Positions 20,756 through 31,600 of a stretch of 64,000 bases of DNA are shown here, piece by piece. Under the pieces are notes generated by a model. That model saw only the letters and a program-made list of their open reading frames with translations. It was not told where the DNA came from and did not search any database. Source of the DNA: Phytophthora colocasiae (taxonomy: Eukaryota; Oomycota; Peronosporomycetes; Peronosporales; Peronosporaceae); the NCBI GenBank assembly GCA_018806915.1, contig JAGKQI010000086.1, forward strand, positions 496,001 through 560,000. The letters are read 5' to 3'. Both the position numbers and the translations under genes were made by a program. Position 1 is the stretch's first letter. The number at the start of each line of letters is the position of its first letter.

Positions 20756-23334
20756 TCAGTGCAGCCCCACCATGCTTCGCAAGGCCTTCATCCTCGCGGC
20801 TTCGACCGCTTTGGTCATCAGATCCGCTGGCATATGCTCGCCTGCACAGTACTCCGGCTTCAACACTCCGCGCCTCGCGTAGTCGCCGACGAACTTGATC
20901 CGCACATCAATGTGCTTCGCCTTCGAGGAGGCGCTCTCTCCTTCTAACTGCTTGAGCGCAGCTTGATTATCCACGCGCAGAGCCAGTGGGACCTCGTGCT
21001 TCACTCTCAACTCGCCTAGAAGCTCACGCACACCCAGAAGCTCCGTCGCCATTACCGACGCCGCTGTATATTCCGCCTCCATGGTGGATAAAGAGACGCC
21101 CCCTTGCTTCCGACACATCCAACTCACGGGCATCCCATCCACGGTCACCAGGCCGCCCGTGACAGATTTCCTGTCTTCTTTGTCGGCTGCGTAGTCGGCG
21201 TCGCTGTACGCGACCACCTCAAGCAGCTCCTCCTGTTCTCTGTTTCCGTTCATTTGGAGCCGCAGCTCCCTTGTTCCCCCTAGGTACCGCAGTACCCTCT
21301 TGGCGAGTTTCCAGTCCTCCACGGTAGGCTCGTGCGTGCGCCTCGATGCCTTATGCACTGCGAACGCGATGTCAGGACGCGTACAGCGCGCCACCCACAT
21401 CAGGCTCCCTACCAGCGACTGAAACTTCTTCACTGTTACGGTCTCACCGCCACCGTCCAAAGGCAACTTTGCACTATCAGGTCCACGAGCCTCGTTCGAT
21501 TCTGGCCCAATGGGCGTACGTACTCCGTGCGCGAATTCCATCCCGTAGTCTCTCAGCATCTCCAGGATCGTCACTTCCTGGTCCAGGTCGTAGCCGTCCG
21601 CGTCGTCGTACGCAACTCGCATTCCCAAGAACTTGCTTGCTTGTCCCAGGTCCTTCACAGAGAACTCCTCAAGTTCCCCGAAGAAGCTGTCCACCGCATC
21701 CTGATCTGTGCCGGTAACAAGCAGGTCGTCCACGTAGACTCCAACCACCAGTAGGATTCCATCACGCCACCGGTAATACACACACATGTCTGTAAGGCTT
21801 TGTTGGAACCCGATCCGAACTAACTTCTTGTGCAATAATTTGTTCCACAGACGGCCTGCCTGCTTCAGCCCGTACAGAGCCTTCTTCAATTCCAGCGCCA
21901 GCTCTTCGTCGTCACCGACGTTCAACTGCTTGCGCATCTCCTCAGAGATCTCCATGCCTTGAGGTATGTGGATGTAGATGGTCAGTTCGGCCTCCTTTTC
22001 GGCTTTCACGTAAGCGTTCGGCACGTCTCCGTGCTTGGCCGGCACCTTCCATTTCCGCGCCAGCACCAGGATCAACTTTACACTCGTCATGTCCATTACG
22101 GCGGCGAAGGTTATCCCGTAGTTCACCCCAAACTCTTGTTCGTTGCCACAGGCTACAAGTCTCGCTTTTAGCCTCTCGATTAATCCCTCAGCATCCAGTT
22201 TGGTCTTGAACACCCACTTGGTGTGCAGTACGCGTACTCCACGGGGCATTTTGACGACTTCCCACACACCGTTCTCCTCCAGAGCTCGCAGCTCTTCGAT
22301 TATGGCTTCTTGCCACTTCTCGCAGTGACGGCTACGCATAGCCTCCTTGTAGTTCCTCGGATCCACTTCAGTCACGCTGTTCACCACGCTTCTATCAGAC
22401 TCCTCCTGCTGAACAGCCTCGGCCGCCTTTTCTTCAGCCTGTCGAGCCACGGAGCGCGTCACGTGTGGCTCTCGCGTGTAGCCCTTCTTCGTTTTCTTGC
22501 CCTTCCTCTTGGACTTCTTGTTGGAGCTGCCTGCGACCGCAGCCGCTTTCCCCGCAGTCTCCTCCCCAGCCTCGACCTCGTCGTCCTGAAGGTACAGCCT
22601 CTGGACATTCTCGTTCTGTTCTTTGTCCAAGGTCTCAATGTTTCTAACATGTTGCGTGGTCACCACCACCTTGTCTTTCGGCAGATACACGCGATATCCT
22701 TTTGTCTCTTCGCCGATCCCGACAATCATTCCTTGCTGTGCCCTTTCAGCAAAGTTCTGCTTCACCGGATTGCGGTACACCGTGCAGGGCGACCCAAATA
22801 CTACGATCTCGCCCAGCTGTGGCGTCTCTTTGGTCAGGAGCTTGATAGGAGATGCACGTCCAGGATTCGAGTTGGTGGGCGACCTGTTCAGTATGTACGC
22901 GGCATACTGAACTGCGTCACCCCAGAAACTGAGTGGCAGACCACAGGCGAAAACCATACACCTGGCCATGTTCATAACGGTCCGGTGCATTCTCTCGGCC
23001 TTCCCGTTGCTGGACTGGTTCCGAGCCTCACTACGTTGTCTTGACACTCCTACCTCCTTGCAAAACAGGTCAACGTTCTCATACTCGCCGCCCGAGTCTG
23101 TGCGCAGTACATGTATGCGACAGTTAAACCTCTTCTCAAAGAAGACAAGGAAATGCTCGAACTGCTTGGCGGCCGCGTCCTTTGTCTTCGCGAGGAACAC
23201 CCTGCAATAGTTGCTATAGTGATCAACGAAGTTGATCATGTACCTGTTGTTCAAGCGGTCTCTGGGCGTCATCGGCCCCTTCAAGTCTGAGCAGATCACA
23301 CCACCCACTCGATCGATTGGTGAGTTCATTCCAG
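20756..23334 (-). pseudogene. Copia integrase core, RT and RNase H (3' part of split gag-pol)
   Basis: Continues the frame broken at 51306. Integrase core: VICSDLKGPM (Asp), LRTDSGGEYEN (Asp) and SNGKAERMHRTV (Glu). RT: WVFKTKLDAEGLIERLKARL, GVNYGITFAAVMDM and VYVDDLLVTG (catalytic Asp pair). RNase H: AYSDADYAADKEDRKSVTGG, LSTMEAEYTA and LRVDNQAALKQLEG. It ends normally shortly before the 3' LTR. The apparent N-terminus reading MSGRKWRSRS is translated LTR sequence of element A and is not Copia. Confidence 0.93.
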
Positions 23335-24653
23335 TGTGGTGGAGCGGATCTGGCCAAAATCTGATTGAGGCCGATCGCGATCGCCACTTGCGCCCAGACA
23401 CCGACTAACGGAGGGGGTCCCCCGATGATCCGTGATCTTGTTGCGTGTAGTGTTCACCTTGTGTACCCGTCGGTAGGCGGGTTACGCTCTTCCAGGTAAC
23501 TTCTGAAGATGTCTTGGGACGAGAAGAATGTCTTGGGTGACGTAGGGGTAGTGAGATAGCGTGGGAATACTTCACTCTACCTCGGAGGGGTTGATCCGGG
23601 TCACAGGCGAATACTCGAGCCTTGATCCGGTCGCCTGATCTTCGATCTAGGTCTTCCAAAGGTCCAATGTTGGGGATCTGGTCCCTTCCTTTACGATGCT
23701 TGCCGCTTCCTATAGCGGGTGTCTTGATGGGTTGAGAGTCGACGAGATCGTCAGGCCAAGCAGCCAATTCCTTCCGATCCGTAGTTCGCACGTAAAGGAT
23801 AGATCACTAGATAGGGTAAAACTGGCCAATGTATTATCCAGAATTAACCTCTATGCTAGATCTCTTCTCCTTACCTTCTTGATGCCGGGGGGCCAATGTA
23901 ATTCCCAGTTCCGGTCTTGAACAAAGGCACTTGTGATGTCCAGAGCGAATTCGATTCTGTTTATGGTTATTCCTATGTCTACTAGCCCCATCCTCATCTG
24001 CTATCTTACGATTACCTGACATCCGGCTACACAGCTGCCCTTCCGATCTTCGATCTTGATCTCACCTAACCCCTGATCGCGATCTCGATCTGCCGATCTG
24101 GCGATCAGCCGATCTCGATCAACCATCTCGGTCATCAATCTTGGTCCACCGTCTTGAACCATGATCCCGATCAGCAGCCTTCATACTTGATCTCGCGTGC
24201 CTGCGTCGTCGACATTCCAGGTCTTGAGCTTCCCAGACTTGATCACCACTCCCCATGCGACTAACGTTGCCATCAGGTCTCCTCGGCAGCATCTCACGGT
24301 TATGTTAAATACGGCCCACCATAAATCATTACTCGATCCCGACTCTCTGCTGCCTTGATCTCTTCCTCATGCGATCTCAGGCAGGCGCCCTTTTCTCCTC
24401 CGACCCTGAGCCGCCACGCGGGACCGCACGGCGGGTTCTCCAATCACTTAGTCTCACTCGATCAAGACGCCATCCATTCATCGCTGGCGAGATCCAGACG
24501 AACATCGATCTGGATCCATTCGTCAGCCATCGTTCGCGCAATCTGGGGTCATCAACTGACATCTTGCTTCGCCAGAGGCCCCTGTCGCTTGATCCGACTC
24601 TCTCTGGGCCTGACGTTGCCTTTTCTCGGATTTCTTATTCGCGCTTCACCACA
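23335..24653 (-). repeat. 3' LTR of element A (1319 bp)
   Basis: TGTGGTGGAG to GCTTCACCACA on the + strand. Just inside (24654-24666) the minus strand reads GGCTGGGGGCGGA, a polypurine tract. Only 24 bp of unique A sequence plus the TSD separate it from element B. A short stretch near 24300-24345 differs from all other copies. Confidence 0.95.
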
Positions 24654-24680
24654 TCCGCCCCCAGCCTGCAAGTTGGTCCG

Positions 24681-25998
24681 TGTGGTGAAGCGCGAATAAG
24701 AAATCCGAGAAAAGGCAACGTCAGGCCCAGAGAGAGTCGGATCAAGCGACAGGGGCCTCTGGCGAAGCAAGATGTCAGTTGATGACCCCAGATTGCGCGA
24801 ACGATGGCTGACGAATGGATCCAGATCGATGTTCGTCTGGATCTCGCCAGCGATGAATGGATGGCGTCTTGATCGAGTGAGACTAAGTGATTGGAGAACC
24901 CGCCGTGCGGTCCCGCGTGGCGGCTCAGGGTCGGAGGAGAAAAGGGCGCCTGCCTGAGATCGCATGAGGAAGAGATCAAGGCAGCAGAGGGTCGGGATCG
25001 GTGTGATTTATGGTGGGCCGGTGACAACATAACCGTGAGATGCTGCCGAGGAGACCTGATGGCAACGTTAGTCGCATGGGGAGTGGTGATCAAGTCTGGG
25101 AAGCTCAAGACCTGGAATGTCGACGACGCAGGCACGCGAGATCAAGTATGAAGGCTGCTGATCGGGATCATGGTTCAAGACGGTGGACCAAGATTGATGA
25201 CCGAGATGGTTGATCGAGATCGGCTGATCGCCAGATCGGCAGATCGAGATCGCGATCAGGGGTTAGGTGAGATCAAGATCGAAGATCGGAAGGGCAGCTG
25301 TGTAGCCGGGATGTCAGGTAATCGTAAGATAGCAGATGAGGATGGGGCTAGTAGACATAGGAATAACCATAAACAGAATCGAATTTGCTCTGGACATCAC
25401 AAGTGCCTTCGTTCAAGACCGGAACTGGGAATTACATTGGCCCCCCGGCATCAAGAAGGTAAGGAGAAGAGATCTAGCATAGAGGTTAATTCTGGATAAT
25501 ACATTGGCCAGTTTTACCCTATCTAGTGATCTATCCTTTACGTGCGAACTACGGATCGGAAGGAATTGGCTGCTTGGCCTGACGATCTCGTCGACTCTCA
25601 ACCCATCAAGACACCCGCTATAGGAAGCGGCAAGCATCGTAAAGGAAGGGACCAGATCCCCAACATTGGACCTTTGGAAGACCTAGATCGAAGATCAGGC
25701 GACCGGATCAAGGCTCGAGTATTCGCCTGTGACCCGGATCAACCCCTCCGAGGTAGAGTGAAGTATTCCCACGCTATCTCACTACCCCTACGTCACCCAA
25801 GACATTCTTCTCGTCCCAAGACATCTTCAGAAGTTACCTGGAAGAGCGTAACCCGCCTACCGACGGGTACACAAGGTGAACACTACACGCAACAAGATCA
25901 CGGATCATCGGGGGACCCCCTCCGTTAGTCGGTGTCTGGGCGCAAGTGGCGATCGCGATCGGCCTCAACCAGATTTTGGCCAGATCAGCTCCACCACA
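24681..25998 (+). repeat. 5' LTR of element B (1318 bp)
   Basis: TGTGGTGAAG to GCTCCACCACA. Faces the 3' LTR of A in inverted orientation with only 27 bp between them. Extremely GATC-rich: ten GATC within 25212-25287. Confidence 0.95.
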
Positions 25999-25999
25999 A

Positions 26000-26027
26000 T
26001 GGTGCGCGTGCCCGGATTCGAACCGAG
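26000..26027 (+). other. Primer-binding site of element B with extra tRNA-like bases
   Basis: The 18 nt TGGTGCGCGTGCCCGGAT (26000-26017), one base inside the LTR, equal those of element A. B then continues TCGAACCGAG (26018-26027), the complement of a tRNA T-loop (TTCGA) and the 5' strand of its T-stem; A has unrelated sequence there. The complementary tRNA would end CACGCGCACCA. Amino-acid identity not assigned. Confidence 0.75.
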
Positions 26028-28634
26028 GATATCACCGTGAGTCCCAAGAAGATGTCAACATTAAGGAAGAACAAGGGGAAGAAGTGCCTACGAATGTTGG
26101 ATCGACGGAGGCACCACTGAAAACGGAAAGATCCACAGATCAGCAGAGTTTTGGGAGGATCTCTACTGACAGGCACGAGGCGGACCTGGATCGCAATCCA
26201 GATCTTGAAGAAAAACCTCGAATTCCTCCCAAGGCCCCTTCGAGGGCCACCGCGGATCTCGATGAAAATCGAGATCCGCACACGAGCGATAAGGAATCAG
26301 CAAAGCTGAAACCTAATCTGCTCACCAAGTCCACTGTTGCCTCAAGATCGACCAAGAAAAAGAAGATCAAGAGCACCCGGACGAAATTGAAAGCTCCAGA
26401 CTCAGAGCCAGAAGATGTGATCAACCCAGGATCGACGATCACCAAGGACGCGATCGAGCAGGCCTACTACAGGAAGATGCTAAGCGAGACCTTGCTTAAC
26501 GATCCCGTTCTTACGATCATACAAGTCCGCCAGATCGGTAACCTCACCGGCCCAGTGTCGAAACCCCGGATTAGCTCGGACCGCCTGAACGCGGTGAAGA
26601 TTCTACTTGATCTACTCCGAGAAGCTGGTTTAGTAGCTGGAGAGTTCGACCCAAACTCCCTTTTTGACCTGGAACTGGAAGCGATTCAATCTGCGACCCA
26701 TGATCTATTCGATTCCCTCAAGATCTTGTTAGAAACAGCGTTTCGGGTTGATGCTCGAGCCGCAAGTTGCAGTCGAATGATTAGTTTCCATCGGGGTGCA
26801 GGCTTTCCGGAGAGCTGCGAGTTGCAGCAGACGGGAGCAGGTACGAGATCGGAAGCTCTACTGGTGGCGGCTGCATCGCCATCTGCGTTTCTTGTGCACG
26901 TGAGGAGATCGAACTAGTGCTGGGAAGACCAAGGGGCTGCAGGAAGGAAGAGCTAGCGCTAAAACTTTAATCTCAATCACTTCTACTTTCATCTTCTAGT
27001 ACACAAGCCTCCAACATCGTCTCGACGCCACCGAATAGATCTTGGTCGGCGAACGCCCACTGACGCCCGATCCAGGCTATCAGACTGGATCGTCATGCTA
27101 CGCGTCAGCGACCTCGGAACCAGATTCCGACAGCCCGAGAAGGCTGCAACGCATGTCGTTAGGCCCCTCCGGTGCCAAATTCCTGAAATCGCGTATGAAG
27201 AAACAAGATACACGATCGGTGGCCACGAAACTGGAGGCTAAGACACCTGATCAGCAAGAAAATCGCCGGACCCAGACAGACCAGACCGCGCCGACGACTA
27301 ATTCCACTGGATCGAGCAACAAGTTGGACGACTACTTTCAAATGGCGATGGATCGTTTCTTAAAAGAACGGAATCTCGCGACACCCCGATCGCCGATCAA
27401 AGGGGAGTTAGATGTTGAAATGGAGTCCGTTACGGCCTCGGATCCGGATGCATGGGAATACGATCCGGACGATATGGGCATACCAAGTTCCGGTGGACAG
27501 ATGTCGAGCCGAGCAGCGATCGCATCCGCGGCGATCGGTCAAGGAGGATCGTCGATGATCCAGCGGGTCCGGATCTCAGCGATCTCGGATCTGAAAGATT
27601 TTGCGGGTAAAGATCTGGACGAAGATCGCGCTCGGGCCTGGATCAGTAAGGTCAAGTCAGCGTTCCAGCGTGATCAGGCCACGGAAGAAGAAAAATGCCT
27701 CACGTTTGCAGATCTGATGGTGGGACCGGCAAAGAACTGGTACAGGCAGCTCAGTCGAACGACGAAAACCAAGTGGGCGGATCTGCTGGACAGTTTCCAG
27801 ACCCAGTATTGTGGGTTGGGTATGTCGGTCGCGTGGCAATACTATCACGCTCGCAAGCGATCGGAAGAAACTCCCCTTGATTACCTCTACCGGCTCAACG
27901 TGGCGGCTTTACGTGCTAGACTGAAGATCAAGGATGGGAGCCCTAAGGCCCGCCGGGAACATGTAGACCACTACATCGAGACATTGGGAGATCCGGAGTT
28001 AGCTGATCGGCTGACCCTACTCCGACTGAGCGACGTCGATGAACTGGAGGAGGTACTTCGTGCCCGGGAACGGGCGAAGAGCAGACAACGTAAATCTGCG
28101 TTCGGATCGAAGTACAGACAAAAGGCACCGGCCAGTGCCCCGGCGGTACCCACCCGAGCGGTGGTACGGGCGATCCAAACCCAAGATCCGAGCTCGGAAT
28201 CAGAGGAAGTATCCGGATCGGACGGATCCGATTCTGAAGGCGATCTCCGGAGGATATATCTTGCCGCGTCGGAAGACAAGCAGATCGGCGCTAGGGGCGT
28301 TCCCCACCAACAGGATCAGTCGCGATCGCAGGTGAACGCGCAAGATCGAGGCCGGATCGCGGATCGCAGGGGTACGTCAGACCACGATCGCTGTTCACAC
28401 TGTGGATCGCGGAAGCATACGGATCTGGACTGCTGGAGACGTCTAACCTGTGAAAAGTGCGGGAAGAGGGGTCACCCAACGGATCGCTGTCTGTATACCT
28501 GCCGTGGTTGTGGGGAGATCCATGAAGCTGGAGAATGCCCCATGGAAGAATTCTACAACCAGATCCGCAAGTGGTACGACCCGACCCGACATGCCGGATT
28601 GTTTCCCGAGAAGGTGGAAAAGATGTTAAACTAG
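26028..28634 (+). pseudogene. Element B gag, interrupted
   Basis: Counterpart of the 774-aa Gag of A with high identity. The ATG at the primer site (25999) is out of frame here and meets a TGA after 14 codons, because the bases after the primer site differ from A. A 308-bp insertion with 8-bp flanking repeats (26721-27044) breaks the middle. After it the frame is open to TAG 28632-28634, including the three zinc knuckles, and keeps the slippery GTTAAAC that A has put out of frame. Confidence 0.88.
26727..27036. repeat. 308-bp insertion in element B gag, possibly solo-LTR-like
   Basis: Absent from element A and flanked by an 8-bp direct repeat AGATCTTG (26721-26728 and 27037-27044). The part 26727-27016 has TGTTAG..CCAACA ends like a small Copia-type LTR, but the flanking repeat does not coincide with those ends, so the mechanism is uncertain. 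It shifts the gag frame. Confidence 0.6.
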
Positions 28635-28672
28635 GACGCTCGCCGGTTTGGAAACCGGTACGAGCCGAGCGT
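28625..28672 (+). promoter_or_regulatory. Candidate -1 ribosomal frameshift signal, gag to pro (element B)
   Basis: In the gag frame the sequence is G TTA AAC TAG (28625-28634): slippery heptamer GTTAAAC directly before the stop. A -1 slip gives GTT AAA CTA GGA, the protease frame. Four bases after the heptamer's neighbour stop begins a two-tier hairpin: outer arms ACGCTCG / CGAGCGT (28636-28642, 28666-28672) enclosing CCGGTT-TGGA-AACCGG (28643-28658). The hairpin is also present in A. Confidence 0.75.
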
Positions 28673-31600
28673 TCTGAGTACTGCATCTATGCATATGTGA
28701 ACAAGAAATCGAGAGATCAAGATAGGGAGAATTCGGATCTGCGCGGTAATACATGTAAGTTGCATTCGTATACTGCTAAGATAGCGAGTCTTCCCCTGAT
28801 CGATGAGTTCTCTCGATCTGGTGCGGAAGTGGCTCTGGATCTCAAGGAAGGAAAGTCCAGGGGGTATTGGAAATACCACGCACCCGGAAAATGGTTCCGC
28901 CAAGCCAAGATCTCAGGCAAGATCAATCACGAAAGAGCGATCTTGCTCCTGGACACTGGCGCCGAGGTATCCATCTTGGATACCACCTTTGCTCGTAAGG
29001 TTGGGTGCCACTTTGACACTAGTCAGAGACAGGAGTGTGTTGGGATCGGTGACAATGTGTACACCACCGAGGGAAGAACGAGGATCAAGATCACGCTTGC
29101 GGGATACTTGGTCTACTTTTTCGATATTTGGATCGGGGATCTATCCGGGCAAGATGCGATCCTGGGTATGGATTTCATGATCCCGGCTGGAGTCCGGATG
29201 GATCTGGCGAAGGGATCGATGTGCTTACCTAATGAAGTGGGGATCCCACTTAGTGGTCGCAAGAGATTGTACGGGGAGAAGGTAAGATCGGTAAAATTGG
29301 AGGAAGATCTACATATCCCAGTTGGGGGATCTGAAGAGATCGCATCGAGAGTGAAATTATCGGCGACAGAGAAATTGTGGGTGACCAGAGGCGACCAATG
29401 GGTACCTACAGTGGTGAATGGACCCGGCCGAAATCGGTACTTAGTGATCACGAATTTGAGCGAGAAGATTTTACGACTGGATCACAGATTACATGTTGGA
29501 ATGGTACTTGATCAGGAAAAAGTGCCTCGATTCCCCGGGTTTGTGTCGATCGGATCCCGACGTTACATGGAGTGGCAGAATCTAGCTCTAGAAGCGACTG
29601 TGGACGCAAGACCAGAACCTCAGGAATCCGTGGAGATCCCCTTACCGTCGGTCGAACGGCCGACCTACGTTACGCCGCGATCCATACTCCGCCGAGGTGG
29701 GGCAACCAGGACTGACCCTGATCCTGCACCAATATCGACACTGGAACCGCGATCACCAACCGATACAGCCGAAGTCAAGGTCGCATTCATCGATCCCCAA
29801 CCGGATCCCATGGATACCCCACCGATCACGATCAGTTCCGACAAGACCCCGAGTGGCGAAGCTGGGGGCGGTGAGACTGAGACGAATGAGAGCTTGCCAG
29901 ATCAGGCCCCAGATCGGACAGATCGGACATGCGAAGAAGAGATCGAGGAAAAAACAGAAAAACCAGATTTTAAAATCGAGATCAAACATGAATCCGACGC
30001 CGATGCCGTCCCCAGGGTTAAAGACACCCCGATCTTGACAGCCAAGGACGATAGGCTGCGTGATCAATCAACGGATGAACCGGATCCGACATCTCCTGAA
30101 GGGATCGAGAACGCTGATCAGACCCACTTACACGAAAGTGGCGATTTTTCGACCGAAGATCTAGCCGATAATCTCGCAGTAGTACCAGAGATCCAGATCT
30201 CCACCACCGAAGAAGTCAGGATTGAAGATCTGCAAGTAGGGAATCCGGGATCGGCTACCCCGGAGGAGATCGAGAAACTTCGACAGATTATTTGGAAGAA
30301 GCGACATCTCCTGATCGGAAAGGGAAACGCACTTCCTCCAGCGGCCAAGGGTGTTATATGCGATATCGACGTGGGTGATGCAAAGCCGATCGCACAACGA
30401 GTCCGAAAAGTGGCGCCACAGTTTCGCGAGAAAGTATCGGATCTTATCAAAGGACTCCTAGCTGCCAAGATCATTCGGCCATCGACATCGCCATGGGCAT
30501 CTCCGATCGTGGTGATCATCAAGAAGAATGGCGTAGACATCCGACTATGTATTGATTATCGTCTGGTGAACGGTCTCACAAGGCTGATGATCTACCCGAT
30601 GCCTCTGATCAATGACCTGTTAGAAGATCTTGACAAGGTTCTGTGGTATTGTTCATTAGACATGGCGAGTGGATTCTGGGTCGTATCAATGACCGATCGA
30701 GCTCGCGCGATCTCGGCTTTTATCACTCCATTTGGCCTTTTCGAGTGGAATCGCATGCCGTTCGGGCTGAAGAACGCCCCTCAGATCTATCAACGTCTTG
30801 TGGACAATGCCCTATATGAATTTTTGAAGATCTCCCAGTCAGGGAATACGGAAGACTCTACCGATGTGTTTGAATCAGGGATCCCGGAAGATCCTGGTCG
30901 CCCGTCGGTTCTAGGACGGAGATCATACATCGACGATATCTTGATCACGGCTGGAACATAAGACCAAATGTGCGATCGGGTGGAAGACCTATTGGAGGCC
31001 TGTGATAAGTGGAATCTCTCGATCAGTGTGGCAAAGAGCTTCTGGGGCATGGATAAGGTGGAATATCTCGGACATAAAGTGTCGATCGATGGATTGGAAG
31101 CAAACCCGAAAGACCTGAAGTCTCTGACGGATCTACCATTCCCTGGATCACTCCGATCCATGCAATCGTTCCTTGGAAGTTTGAATTACTATAGTCGGTT
31201 CATCGAGGATTATGCGATCTATGCATCGGTCCTATATGAACTACGTGAGATGGAGTTCGCAGAACTGAAGAAGCGACCAGATCTACGAAAGATCATGGAT
31301 AGCATGGACCTGATCACTCAAGATCCCGTCGCGCTTAAGTCGGATCGGGATAGATCACTAGATATCCCGACTCAAAGAAGCGATAGTACAACGGATCCTG
31401 ACTTGGGGGCGATGTCTTCACCCTGTTCAAGCGAGATCGGAGCCAACCTGGGCCTAAAGACTGGTGACGAGAGGTGGGGTAGGGCATACAGGGCGTTTAC
31501 AGCCTTGAAGACCAAGATCGCGTCGACCCCGATCCTTCGCCACTTCGACACGACGAAGTTACCTGTGGTGATCGTGTACGCTAGTGACTGGGCGATTTCC

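Noticed and set aside
22223..23044. 273-aa plus-strand ORF opposite the Copia integrase
   Set aside because: Shadow of the Copia reading frame; composition follows the other strand and no motif is seen. Unlike the antisense ORFs of B and G2, it lies inside conserved pol.
25946..26040. tRNA-like sequence next to the element B LTR, considered as a tRNA gene
   Set aside because: Only the complement of a tRNA 3' third (acceptor 3' strand, T-arm) is present, directly at the primer-site position; no anticodon or D-arm follows.
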